The notes below the pieces were generated by a model that did no database searches, was not told the origin of the DNA, and was given only the letters and a program-made list of their open reading frames with translations. Below, piece after piece: positions 9,843 to 20,560 of a stretch of DNA of 64,000 bases (position 1 is its first letter; each line of letters begins with the position of its first letter). A program made the translations under genes and the position numbers. Source of the DNA: Dromiciops gliroides (lineage: Eukaryota; Chordata; Mammalia; Microbiotheria; Microbiotheriidae); contig NC_057861.1 in assembly GCF_019393635.1 (NCBI RefSeq), positions 59,566,532 through 59,630,531 of the forward strand, in the 5' to 3' direction.

Positions 9843-10003
9843 AGACTCTAGAATACAGAATGTTAGAGCTGAGAAAGATCAAAGCACAAAGATAAACCTT
9901 TGGGACTTAGAAAGCTCTTAAAGTACAGGGTATCCTAAAAGTCTTAGTACCTTTTAAAGTTTAATAAATCTTAAAGCTTTGTTATATATTCCATGTATTC
10001 CAT

Positions 10004-10019
10004 GTGTGTGTGTTTGTGT

Positions 10020-10053
<34 letters not shown>
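10004..10053. repeat. (TG)n microsatellite
   Basis: TG run followed by GAGACAGA repeats. The right-arm equivalent is (CT)n plus (CA)n at 59218-59322, so the two arms have drifted differently. Confidence 0.9.
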
Positions 10054-10055
10054 TG

Positions 10056-10087
<32 letters not shown>

Positions 10088-10172
10088 TCATATATAGAGT
10101 ATGATATATTAGAGTTGGGAGGGACCTTAAAACATAGGACATAGAATGTCAGAGTTTAAAAGAAGCAGAGAA

Positions 10173-10330
10173 GGGGCAGCTAGGTGGTACAGTGGATAGA
10201 GCACCGGCCCTGGATTCAGGAGTACCTGAGTTCAAAACTGACCTCAGACACCTAACACTTACTAGTTGTGTGACCCTGGGCAAGTCACTTAACCCCAATT
10301 GCCTCGCTAAAAAAAAAAAAAAAAAAAAAA
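10173..10330 (+). mobile_element. WSINE1-type SINE, left arm only
   Basis: Flanked by AAGCAGAGAA on both sides. The right arm keeps the uninterrupted site at 59130-59145, so it was inserted after arm duplication. Confidence 0.9.
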
Positions 10331-10675
10331 GCAGAGAACACAGAATGTAAGAGTCAGGAGGAACCTTACAATGTAGAATAAGAGGGCTAGAATGGCTCTC
10401 AGAAAACAGAAAACATTTAATTAAAGAGCTAAAAAGGACTTAAAATAACAGAGAAAGAGAAGACCTAGAATATTACTGCTGGAATCAGAATTAAAAAGAT
10501 TATAACACAAAATATCAGAGCTGAATGGGACCTTAGAGGCCAAATTTTTAACTTTTTCATATAACCTTTAGGGAAGCTAAAGCCCATAATGGGAGTCAAT
10601 CAAGGTCTCACAGTGCATTCATAACAGATCTGGAACTTTAACCCTGACTTTCATTCCAATGGACTTTTATTTTAT

Positions 10676-10824
10676 TTATTTTTTTTTTGGTGGGGCAGTG
10701 AGGGTTAAGTGATTTATCCAGCATCACATAGCTAGTAAGTGTCAAGTGTCTGAGGCCAGTTTTGAACTCAGGTCCTCCTGAATCCAGGGCTGGCACTCCA
10801 TCCACTATGCCACCTAGCTGCCCC
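10676..10824 (-). mobile_element. WSINE1-type SINE shared by both arms
   Basis: Counterpart in inverted orientation at 58652-58806 with matching flanks, so it predates the arm duplication. Confidence 0.85.
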
Positions 10825-11570
10825 TTACCCCATGGACATTTTTAGTACATAATATGGCCTCCCTTCCCCAAATTTTAAGCTTTAGAGGAGAATCCAGTGG
10901 AAGAAGATTGTCATTTTCTGAGTTTCCATCTGGCTTCTCCACTTCCTTCCCCATTTTGCAAATAACTTCTTATTACTCATCTATTACCTTGGTGCTATAA
11001 GTCTCAAAGGATTATTAATGGCATGGTAACATGAATAGAGAGCTGGATTTGGAATTGGGAAGATCTCTATTCAAATCCTCAGGTAATAATTGACTGTGTG
11101 ATCAAAGGCAGTTCAAATGAATCAGCATTTATTGTGCCACAGTACAGGTTCTACTGACAAAAACACAAAAAGGAAATACTCCCTACCTTTAATAGGTTGA
11201 AATTCTACTGGGATATTGGGATGGGGTCAGGAATGGAACATATACAGAGAAAATAAATAGAAACCATCCCCCCCATCATTTCTCAAATAAGATACAACAT
11301 CTTCTGACCCTGGGGATTTTCACTAGCTGTCCCTCATACATGGAATGTATGGAATACACTCTCTCCTCTCCACCCCCTAACTTCCTTGGTTTCCTTTAAG
11401 TACCAGATAAAATCCTACCTTCTAGAAGGTAGGTAATCACTACCTTCTAGGTAGGTAATCACTCTTTGACCCATCCATTCCGGTTATTTATCATCCCATA
11501 TCACTTCTCTCTTTTGTGGCCTGAGAAGGCTGCCTGCAACCTATAAAATCATCTTCCCTCTCAGTCTCTC
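10825..11570 (+). other. OR-B intron DNA with MIR and L2 remnants
   Basis: A MIR-like piece near 11020-11110 and L2-derived sequence from about 11115 to 11500. Pairs with right-arm 58020-58640. No gene seen. Confidence 0.55.
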
Positions 11571-11575
11571 TCTCT

Positions 11576-11719
11576 CTTTTTTTTTTTAGTGAGGCAATTG
11601 GGGTTAAGTGACTTTCCCAGGGTCACACAGCTAGTGTTAAGTGTCTCAGGCCGGATTTGAACTCAGGTACTCCTGACTCCAGGGCTGGTGCTCTATCCAC
11701 TCTGCCACCTAGCCGCCCC
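11576..11719 (-). mobile_element. WSINE1-type SINE
   Basis: Reverse-strand SINE after a CT-rich run. Flanking CCTCTCAGTCTCT is repeated on both sides. Confidence 0.85.
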
Positions 11720-11724
11720 CCTCT

Positions 11725-13140
11725 CAGTCTCTTCTTAATTGTCTAGAGTCCAACTAGATCATTCAACTGAAACTGTTCTCTCCACTGTAACTAGCAGTCT
11801 CTTAAATATCATATCTAGAGTGGATTTTCCTCAGTTCTTGACCTCTCTGCCCACTTTGAGACTCTCAATCTCCCTCTTCTCCTTGATAATCTCTTCTGTT
11901 TTTTGGCACTATTCTCTCTTACATTTCCTCCTACTCATGTGACCACTCCCATCCAGTCCTCTTTGCTGGGTCTTCATATAGGACATCCCTGCAAACTGTG
12001 GTTATTATCCCATAGAACTTTGTGTAGGATCCTCTTCTTTTCCTCCTTTATACTATTTCACTTGGTGGTCTCATCAGCTCCCAGGGTTTCCATTTCTATG
12101 CCAGTGATTCTCAAATCTGCCTTTCCAGTTCTAACTTTTCTGCTGACTTCCAGTATCTTTTTTTTTCTTTTTCAGGGCAATGAGGGTTAAGTGATTTGCC
12201 CAGGGTCACACAACTAGTAAGTAGCAAGTGTCTGAGACTGGATTTGAACTCAGGTCCTCCTGAATCCAGTGCTGGTGCTTTATCCATTGTGCTACCCAAC
12301 TTTCTCCTTAGTCTCTTATTTTCAACTGCCCATTAAGCATGCAGAACTACATGTCCTGTAAACTCAATATGTTTGAAACTAAACTAGTTATCTTTCCTCC
12401 CAAACCCTCCCTGTCTCTAATATTACTTATTACTGTCAAGAGTACTACTACTACTACTCTACTACTACTACTTACTCTCTCTAACCCACCCCTCTATCCA
12501 ATCTGATGCCAAATTTTGTCAATTTTGCCCTCATAAAATCTCTCATTCGCACCTCCTCTTTTCTCCCCTGACATTTCCATCACCTTGATACAGGCTCTCA
12601 TCACCTTGTACCTGAACTTCTAAATAGCCTGCAGGTTGGTCTACCTGCCACAAATCTCTCCCCATTTCAGTCCATTCTCCACTCAACTGTTAAACTGATA
12701 TGCCTAAAGCAAAGATCTGACTATATTATGGCTTCTTATCCCATCATGTGATAAACTCTAGCAGCTCCCATCACCTCCAGGACCAAATATAATCTCCTCT
12801 GTTTGGCATTCAAAACCCTTCATAACCTTCTTCTTACCTTTCCAGTCTTCTTCCACCTCATTCTCCTCCTCTTCCTTCTCCCCCAAACACATGCTCTACG
12901 TTCCAATGACACTTGGCCTCCTTACTATTTCCCCAACGAGATCCTCCATATCTCCAGATGTCAAATACCTTCAGTGGCTATCTCCCATGCCTTGAATTCT
13001 CTGCCTCCTAATCTCTGCTTCCTGGGCTTGCTTCAAGTCCTAGCTAAAATCAAACTTTCTGCAACAAGCCTTTCCAGATCTCCATTAATGCTAGCATCTT
13101 CCTTCTGTTGCCTATCTCCAATTCATCCCATATGTAAAAG
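11725..13140 (+). mobile_element. L2 LINE, 3' part of ORF2 and 3' end
   Basis: Sense L2: 'GGTCTCATCAGCTCCCAGGG', 'ATGTTTGAAACTAAACTAGT', 'CATTCAAAACCCTTCATAAC', 'GCCTTGAATTCTCTGCCTCC'. A SINE interrupts it at 12165-12301. The translation is broken by many stops. Most of it is absent from the right arm. Confidence 0.75.
12165..12301 (-). mobile_element. SINE (WSINE1-like) in L2
   Basis: Reverse-strand SINE with a decayed head, splitting the L2. Confidence 0.8.
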
Positions 13141-13310
13141 CTTCTTAAACTGTAAGTCATGACTCCATATAGGTTTTACATATATTTATATGTATATACA
13201 TATATACACACATACACACACATATATATATATATATATAGTGATGGTCATGTAAAATTTCTTGGGTGAAATGGGATTGTAAGTGAAAAAAAGTTAAGAA
13301 GCCCTGATAT
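13140..13310. mobile_element. hAT-like MITE with an internal TA/CA microsatellite
   Basis: Left end 'GCTTCTTAAACTGTAAGTCA' and right end 'AAAAGTTAAGAAGCCC' are inverted; the centre has expanded to TATATA/CACA repeats. Right-arm relative at 57500-57660. Confidence 0.5.
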
Positions 13311-14035
13311 ATTCACACAATACACATATACATATAAATATATAAAAATATTTATATAAATTTATATGTGTATGTATACACACACACACACACATACATA
13401 TATACATATATATATAAATTCATTTGTAATTAAATGTTTGCATACTACTGGCTCCCCCACTAGACTGCTGGGTGCTTGAGACCAGAAAGTGTCTCTTTGC
13501 TTCCTTTGTAACTCTAGTGCTTTGCACAGCTCTTGAGACATAGTGCTTAATAAATATATGTTGACTTTTGCCTGACTTTTATCTATGGTCAAGAGCAATA
13601 TTTACCTATACACATACACATGTATATACATACACATACAATACACATATACATCTCTGTATGTATGTTCAGGGCCATCTCCAGTCATCTTGATATATAT
13701 ATATCTTGCCACTGGATGTAGATGGCTCTAGAGAACAGAATGAGGTTGGTGACCTTGCATAGTCCCGCCTCACTTAAATGCAATTCAGTGCAAGTCATGA
13801 CATCACTTCCTAAGGTCCTGGTCTTCTTCAAGAAAAAAGGACAAACAGCAACATCAACAACACACACCGTCTGCATGTAGGCAGAGATGTACACATATAC
13901 TTACATTTTACATATACCCACATTTCACATATATACTCATATTTATATTTTATATACATAAATATGTATGTGTAAACATGTATGTATTCATATACATGTT
14001 TGTGTGTATATACATAATAGCTTTGGTCTTGAAAT
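13311..14035. repeat. CA/TA-rich satellite-like DNA with L2 end and an unnamed repeat
   Basis: TA/CA runs at 13310-13415, 13600-13660 and 13860-14020 bracket an L2 3' end (13420-13580) and an interspersed repeat at 13672-13855 ('CCAGTCATCTTGATATATAT', 'CATGACATCACTTCC'). The right arm has the same order at 56810-57500. Confidence 0.6.
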
Positions 14036-14164
14036 CCAAATTTCATTTAAGGAAACTATCTTCTTAACTCACTATTCACAGCCTAATGCCTCTTTCTCCT
14101 CTATTGAGTCACCTTGAATAGACAGAGAAAGAAATAGGGAAATGAACTATTATTTGATGGCTAT

Positions 14165-14430
14165 AAAGAACTCCTGAAGGGCAGCTAAAGTGGCACAGCA
14201 GATGAATAGAGTGTGAGGCCTGCAGTCAGGAAGACCCAGATTCAAATTTGGCCTCAGACACTTACTAGCTGTGTAACCCTGGGCAAGACACTTAACCCTA
14301 TTTGCCTCAGTTTCCTCATCTGTAAAATGAAGTGGAGAAGAAAATGACAAACCACTCCAGTATCTTTGCTAAGAAAACCCCCAAAGGGGTCATGAAGAGT
14401 CAGACACAAGTTTAAAATGACTAAACAATA
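14165..14430 (+). mobile_element. THER-type CORE SINE shared by both arms
   Basis: tRNA-like head, CORE ('CAGTTTCCTCATCTGTAAAA') and the 'CCACTCCAGTATCTTTGC' tail. Inverted counterpart at 56382-56645. Confidence 0.85.
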
Positions 14431-14639
14431 AAGAACAAAAAGAACTCCTAGATGAGAGAGGTTCCTCTACCAAAGCAAGTCAACATCTTCCCTGAAACTT
14501 AGGAGTTTAGAGAATTGCCTAGAGGGCTGTGAGATTCAGTGATACTCCAAGGATCATACACCTAGTGAGTATCAAGAGCAGAGCTTGTGTACTGGTCTTT
14601 CTGGTTCTGAGGTCAGTTCTTTATTGCCTCTCTCTCTCT

Positions 14640-14790
14640 CTCTCTTTTTCAGTGAGGCAATTGGGGTTAAATGACTTGCCCAGGATCACACAGCTAGTAA
14701 GTATTAAGTGTCTGAGGCCAGATTTGAACTCAGGTACTCCTGACTCCAGGGCCGGTGCTCTATCCACTGCGCCACCTAGCTGCCCTGCCT
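14640..14790 (-). mobile_element. WSINE1-type SINE, left arm only
   Basis: Reverse-strand SINE after a CT run; nothing equivalent at right-arm 56200-56290. Confidence 0.85.
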
Positions 14791-14804
14791 ATATCTCTCA
14801 AAAG

Positions 14805-14955
14805 AAAAGATGAGGAGAAGGAAGTAGAAGGAGGAAGAGGAGGAGAGGGAAGAGGAGAAGGAGGAAGAGGAGGAGGAGGAAGAAGAAGAGGAAGAGGAGC
14901 AGGAGCAGGAGGAGGAGAAGGAGAAGAAGAAGAAAAAGAGGAGGAAGAAGAAGGT
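14805..14955. repeat. Purine-only (GGA/GAA)n tract
   Basis: About 150 bases almost entirely A and G on the plus strand. A mirror-repeat, triplex-prone tract. It gives false Gly/Arg- and Ser/Pro-rich reading frames. Confidence 0.9.
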
Positions 14956-15200
14956 TTATGTAGTACTTTAAGGTTTAAAAGTGTCTTACATATGTTAACC
15001 TCACAACAATCTTGTGAAGTGGGTGCTATTATTATCCCCATTTTACAGATGAGGAACCTGAAGAACAGAGAGGATAAGTGACTTGTCCTGAGTCATACAG
15101 CTAGAGGGTGTCTAAGACAGGATTCAAACTCAATTCTTCCTGATTCCAAGTCCTGGGATCCATTTTTTCCATCACCTATTCTACCATCTGTGCTACTATG
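14956..15200 (-). mobile_element. MIR-family SINE
   Basis: 'TATTATCCCCATTTTACAGA' and the 'GAGTCATACAGCTAGAGG' core in antisense. Confidence 0.65.
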
Positions 15201-15239
15201 TAACAAAATAATACTAAAGTCACAGTTTCCTTGCCAAGG

Positions 15240-15270
<31 letters not shown>

Positions 15271-15330
15271 CTTCTTCTTCTTCTTCTTCTTCTTCTTCTT
15301 CTTCTTCTTCTTCTTCTTCTTCTTCTTCTC
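15240..15330. repeat. (CTT)n microsatellite at the tail of the RPL17 retrocopy
   Basis: About 30 CTT units. It sits where the antisense poly(A) tail of the RPL17 pseudogene should be, so it probably grew from that tail. Confidence 0.85.
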
Positions 15331-15374
15331 CTTTGTGGTTTAATTTCACTTTTATTTGCATATTAATGTCACAT

Positions 15375-15911
15375 TTACTCCCGTGCCATAGGCTTTTGTT
15401 TCTTCAATTTCTTTTGGGATATCTTTTTCTTTTGAGCAACCTTCTCTTCTGGTTTAGGAACAATTTGTTCCTTTTCAGTCAATATCATCTCAATATGGCA
15501 ATGGGAACTCATGTATGGGTTGATTCGACCACGAGCCCTGTAAGTATGCTGTGACATTTTGGGGGCCTTGTTAACCTGGATATGCTCAATGACAAGAGAA
15601 TCCACATCCAAACCCTTCAGTTCAGCGTTACTTTCTGCATTTTTAAGCATACGCAGCAAGAGCTCAGTAATTTTTTGGGGCCAAAACCCCTGTGTTCAAC
15701 CCCACTGCTTAGCCTTGGCACACGTGGCAACTTCACTAACACATTGTTTCTTCAATGTGACATCTTTCAAATACTTGGTACCTTTCTGGATATACATGCC
15801 CTTGATAGCTTGGGCTGTTTTACGGGTATTCTTGAAGTGGACCCGGAGTTTTGAACCTCTTGACTTGTATGATTTTGTGGGGTTCTCTGGATCCAGAGAG
15901 TACCTCACCAT
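15375..15911 (-). pseudogene. RPL17: RPL17 processed pseudogene
   Basis: The minus strand encodes a near-complete ribosomal protein uL22/RPL17, from [14 protein letters not shown] through [39 protein letters not shown] and GRINPYMSS to [12 protein letters not shown]17 lines the large-subunit exit tunnel and normally has 184 residues. Here the single frame has 178 codons: about six are missing after QCV, and an in-frame TGA (15696-15698) replaces the Trp of KQWGW. The copy is intronless and ends towards a CTT run. Flanks AAGGACTTCTT and AAAGACTCCTTAATT look like a target-site duplication; the right arm has the uninterrupted site at about 56163-56180. It is therefore a retrocopy inserted after the arms were made. 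Confidence 0.93.
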
Positions 15912-16075
15912 TTTAAATGATTACCTAGGATGGCTCAAGGCCCAAAGACTCCTTAATTGACAGCAGTCCTTTTAAGTTCCCTCTAGTGATATCTGTATTC
16001 ACAAAAATCAGTGGGAATGGGGAGAACATCATCACACTGGAACACATCCAGAGGAGGAATAAGAATGGTGGGAAA

Positions 16076-16230
16076 GGGGGCAGCTAGGTGGTGCAGTGGA
16101 TAGAGCACCGGCCCTGGAGTCAGGAGTACCTAAGTTCAAATCCGGCCTCAGACGATTGACACTTACTAGCTGTGTGACCCTGGGCAAGTCACTTAACCCC
16201 AATTGCCTCACCAAAAAAAAAAAAAAAAAA
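16076..16230 (+). mobile_element. WSINE1-type SINE, left arm only
   Basis: Flanked by GAATGGTGGGAAA (16063-16075 and 16231-16243). The right arm has an uninterrupted equivalent at about 56041-56055. Confidence 0.9.
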
Positions 16231-16629
16231 GAATGGTGGGAAAACTAGAAATCAGGACATACAAGGTGTTTGTGACTGGGTGTGGCTCAGCACAGTGTCC
16301 TGCTACTTGATATTCAATATTAGAACAAAATAAAACACTTGTAGGACAATCAATAATTAAGAAAAGAAGATTCAATTAGTGATGGCATTTGAAAGATATT
16401 CAACAAGAATAGGCATAGAGGACACCCTAAGTGGATTCAGCTAAGCCAAGCTCCCTGGCCTGAGTTGCCCCTAGTTGTCCACCAACCAAAAACTAGAGAG
16501 AACCTATAGCTCCTCATCACTTTTTGGTATTTGGGGAACAGGAGACAATGTCAGTAGCCTGAGTCTTTAATCCCCTGAACCAACCAAGTCTCAAGGATGC
16601 TTTCCATACCTTTTCTTTTCCTTTTTTTT

Positions 16630-16777
16630 TTTTTTTTTTTTTGCAGGGCAATGAGGGTTAAGTGACTTGCCCGGGGTCACACAGCTAGTAAGTGTCAAGT
16701 GTTTGAGGCCAGATTTGAGCTCAGGTCCTCCTGAATCCAGGGTCCATGCTTTATCCACTGAGCCACCTAGCTGCCTC
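16630..16777 (-). mobile_element. SINE, left arm only
   Basis: Flanked by TTTCCATACCTTTT on both sides. Right-arm site at 55665-55680 is empty. Confidence 0.9.
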
Positions 16778-17692
16778 CCTTTCCATACCTTTTAAGGAAA
16801 AACTAGACTAACTCACATGGAGGTAGGGGTTAAAATATTACTCCCAGTAAAAAAAATATATATATTGCTCCCGCCACAGAAAGATTGACAGAAGAAACTG
16901 GGAATGTGTAGGCTAAAAAAGAAAAGACCAGTGAGGAATATGATAACTGGCTTCTATTTTCTGAAGACTTGTCAGGCTCATTCTATTTGGCCCTGGAAGA
17001 CAAAAATAGGAGCAATTAGTGGAAGCTTCAAAGCAAAGGATTTTGTATGCAGGATTCTTGCTTTGGCTATGTCAGTGGGATTGGCTATTTGCTTGAGATG
17101 ACAAAGGGAGGTGGTGTGAGCTCATAGACTTGGCATTTGAAGAGACTTTAGAAGTCACAAAGTTCCACCTTCTTGTTTTACAGTTCAGTAAAATGAAGCC
17201 CAGTTGGGATAAGTGACTTGACCAAGTAGTGATGGAACTATGTTTCAAAACTAGGTCCTCTGTCTCCAGATCTAACACCATTCCTGCCCATGAGTTCTTT
17301 AAACTCAATTGAAGTAAATTCAGATCCACTGTCAGCAGTCAATGAATCCAACAAAAATATTTATTTAACTTTTCCTTTTTGTTCCAGGCATTTTACTAGT
17401 CTCTGAGGATACAAAGATAAAAAAGTAATAGCCCCTGTCCTCTGGGAGCTTATACTCTGCTGGAACAGAAGGGGTAAGAGCCAGCCCAACTCTTTAAAAA
17501 ATTTAAAAAAAATTTTTTTTTAGCTCAACTCTTGTACATATTAAATACCTATAATGTATTACAATATAATATATTCATTCAATACATAGTTTAAAGCAAC
17601 ATATTACAATTGATATCTTATCCATGGAACTATTAATCTGTTGAATCTTTAAATTCTTGTTTCACCTCTATTCCATACGTCTTTCCCAACAG
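16778..17692 (+). other. End of OR-B intron 1
   Basis: Pairs with 54805-55640. The acceptor TCTTTCCCAACAG ends at 17692, four bases before the ATG. No other gene is seen. Confidence 0.7.
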
Positions 17693-17696
17693 AACC

Positions 17697-18638
17697 ATGG
17701 AAGGAGGAAATCAGTCTGCAGTCTCTGAGTTCATTCTCCTAGGACTCTCAGAGCAGCCAGAGCAGCAGACACTCCTGTTCTTCCTGTTTCTTATTATGTA
17801 TCTGATCACAGGTCTAGGGAATCTGCTCATCATTCTGGTCATTAAAGCCAGTTCATGCCTCCACACCCCCATGTACTTCTTCCTTAGCAACCTGTCCTTG
17901 GTTGACATCTGCTTCACCTCAACCACCATCCCCAAGATGCTGGCAAATCATGTCTCTGGAAATAAAGCAATTCCTTATGCTGGGTGCCTAGCACAAGTAT
18001 TCTTCTTCATTTGGTTTGCAGGCATAGATAGTATCCTTCTGACTGCCATGGCCTATGACCGTTATGTGGCTATCTGTGCTCCACTGCATTATTCCATGAT
18101 CATGACCCCAAAGTTGTGTGCTCTTCTGATAGTAGTGTCCTGGTTTTGGGCCTACGCTGTTGCTCTGATACATACTGTCCTACTGACCCGACTCTCATTC
18201 TGTGGCCACAGTGAAATTCCTCATTTCTTTTGTGACCTCAGTCCCCTGCTGAAGTTGGCCTGCTCAGACACCTTCATCAATGACCTGATGGTCAATACAG
18301 TGGGGGTGCTAACAATCATCATCCCCTTCATTGGCATCCTGATCTCCTACACTCGAATTTTTGTGACTGTGATGAAGATCCCATCTACTGTGGGGAAGTG
18401 GAAAGCTTTCTCCACCTGTGGCTCCCACCTCACTGTGGTCTGTCTCTTCTATGGGGCAATCATTGGAGTGTACTTCAGCCCCTCATCCACCCACACCACC
18501 CAGGAGGACACAGCAGCAGCTGTGATGTATACAGTGGTCACCCCCATGCTGAACCCTTTCATCTACAGCCTGAGGAACAAGGATATGAAAGGAGCCCTGG
18601 GGATTCTCCTCACCAGGAAACCAGGCCTCTCTCTGTGA
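17697..18638 (+). CDS. OR-B, intact olfactory receptor (family 1-like)
   Basis: A 313-residue seven-transmembrane odorant receptor, the usual class II length, encoded in one exon. Visible landmarks: N-glycosylation site NQS (5-7), LGN in TM1 (40-42), [13 protein letters not shown] (55-67), MAYDRYVAIC at the end of TM3 (118-127), paired cysteines 97 and 179, SY (217-218), KAFSTCGSH (236-244) and PMLNPFIYSLRN in TM7 (283-294). ORs couple odorant binding to Golf in olfactory neuron cilia. The ATG at 17697 follows a consensus acceptor and is conserved in OR-A and OR-C, which fixes the start. A possible AATAAA lies at 18890. It differs from OR-C at nine residues: 50, 113, 117, 152, 154, 155, 204, 270 and 307. 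Family 1 or neighbouring OR7/OR1I-like is my best placement; the exact subfamily is not certain. Confidence 0.95.
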   Translation: MEGGNQSAVSEFILLGLSEQPEQQTLLFFLFLIMYLITGLGNLLIILVIKASSCLHTPMYFFLSNLSLVDICFTSTTIPKMLANHVSGNKAIPYAGCLAQVFFFIWFAGIDSILLTAMAYDRYVAICAPLHYSMIMTPKLCALLIVVSWFWAYAVALIHTVLLTRLSFCGHSEIPHFFCDLSPLLKLACSDTFINDLMVNTVGVLTIIIPFIGILISYTRIFVTVMKIPSTVGKWKAFSTCGSHLTVVCLFYGAIIGVYFSPSSTHTTQEDTAAAVMYTVVTPMLNPFIYSLRNKDMKGALGILLTRKPGLSL

Positions 18639-20560
18639 CTATGAGGCATCCTTCTGGTTTGAGGGACTGTGACTCAGACAACCTCAATTCTTGGACAGAT
18701 TTGCAGTAATGCTTCTCAAGTATGAAATGAATGAAGTTAACTGCTTACCTCCCTACCTGTACCAGCAGCAATGTGGTATAATGAAAATAGCATAGGCCCC
18801 TTCATCAAAAGATTTGCTTATGGCTCTGTTCCACTTCCTAGCTGAGCGAATCACATGACCCTCCTGGACCTCACTTTCCTCATTCAGAAAATAAAGGGGT
18901 CACTTGGGACACTATGTAAAGTTCAACCAGGCAAAGATCTGCAGCTTATAGAACTAGAGAATTGGGCACATCACTAAAAGGTCAAAGGTGTTAGTTAAAG
19001 TCTCATAGACAGGATATGTCAGAAATGGGACTTGAACCCAGACATTCCCAGTTTTGAGGGGAGCTCTCTAGCCACTACACTACACTGCCTTCAGAAAGTC
19101 ATAAAGTATGACTATATGGAATTCAAACAAGCTTGGGAAGATGGATAGGAACTAATGAGAAAGGAAGGAAGCAGTACCAAGAGAACAATATACACAGTAA
19201 TGACAGCAATGATTGATGATGATTGATGATGATTGATGATGATGATCGTGCTTATTGTATGGCAGATACTGTGCTAAGCACTTATCAATTAAGGTCTCAT
19301 TTGATCCTCACAACAACCCTAGGTGGTAGGTGCTATTATTATCCTCATTTTACATAAGTAGAAACTGAGACAAAGAGGGATTAAGTAATTTGCTTAGGGT
19401 CGTACAGCTAGTAAGTGTCTGAGGCTGGATTTGAACTCAGATCTTCCTGACTCCAGATCTGGTGGTCTATTCATTGCACCAACTATCTTCCCATGTAAGT
19501 AGAAAGAACAAACTAATTAAAGAGGATATTCTCTAATCACAAGGACCAAGTTTTCAGTTGAGAAGAGTTGAGAAAATGTCACACACACCTTTTTGCAAAG
19601 GTGGGGAAATATTAGTATGGAATATTATATAGTCTCTAAGACATGATATATTTTGTCAAATTGAATTTTTTTCTCTTTTCTTTTTTTTCTTTGTTACAAA
19701 GGATAGCTCAATGGATAAGAGAGGAAGGGAAGGAAATAAGCACTTATTAAGTGCCTACTATGTACTAAGTATAGTAGGAGAAGAGGGAGGAATATGTCAG
19801 AAATGAAGGTGAGATAAAACAAAATAGATCAACAAAATATAAAATTAAATAAAATAAAGAGAAGGGGATAGATTGGATTCAAGATTCCCTTTAGCTCTGA
19901 TATTCTATGATTCTACAACGTTGATTCAAGTGCTCTATAATACTGTTTACCTGTGTGATTGTGAACAAATCATTCAATCTCCCTGAGTCTCCATTTCATA
20001 GTCACAGAGTATCCTCATTTCAGGGACCAGCTAGTCTAACCCCTACTAGAAAAAAAATCTTCTCTACACATTCAACTAATCAACAAGTATTTCTTTAAAA
20101 TCTACAAAGTTCCAGGCACGGTACTAGATTCTGGAGACACAAAGACCAAAAGGCAACAGTTCCTGGCCTGAAAGATCTTATACCCTAGAAGACACAGTGA
20201 ATATATGTGCTGGAATCAGAGTCAGGATGACTTGAGCTGAAATGCTTCCTAAGACACTTGGTACCTATGTACCCTTGGGCAAGTCACTTAACCAATCTAT
20301 GCCTCAGTTTCCTCACCACTAAAATGAGGGGATGAACAGGATCGCATGCAAGGATCCTTAGAATTCTACAATGGTCCTATGATTTTATAAGGTAGGTAAC
20401 ATGTGTGTGTATGTGTATATATGTATTTATGAGTATAAGTACAAAATAAGTACAGAAAAAAAGAACTCAAAACATTTTAAAATTTAATTTTCATTATCAA
20501 CATTTTAGTCATCATTTTCTTAAGTCTTGACAATACACAAAACAAGAATCAAGCCCTAAT
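18639..20560 (+). other. OR-B 3' flank, shared with the right arm
   Basis: Pairs with 51880-53858, at roughly 96% identity by eye over the first 160 bases and less further out. Holds an AATAAA (18890), a MIR (about 19250-19490, -) and a TG run near 20400. No gene seen. Confidence 0.65.

Larger units (their letters stand above)
8870..10560. repeat. Degenerate tandem array in OR-B intron 1
   Basis: Loose repeats of roughly 35-55 bases built on 'ACATAGAATGTCAGAGCT' plus 'GGAAGGGACCTTAGA' run through 8870-9180, 9475-9540, 9843-10160 and 10340-10560. A GGAA microsatellite (9187-9245), a MIR (9245-9475), a hAT-like MITE (9535-9842) and a SINE interrupt them. The right arm has the same array at 58920-60420. 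Confidence 0.6.

Noticed and set aside
14529-14813. Recurring '[20 protein letters not shown]'-type peptide, at many places in the window
   Set aside because: It is the antisense translation of the SINE, found wherever a copy lies; not a protein family.
15176-15554. Poly-Glu (-) and poly-Ser (+) open frames
   Set aside because: They are translations of the (CTT)n microsatellite.
17711-18173. Minus-strand frames opposite OR-B, repeated opposite OR-A, OR-C and OR-D
   Set aside because: They are shadows of conserved OR codons and repeat only because the ORs do.
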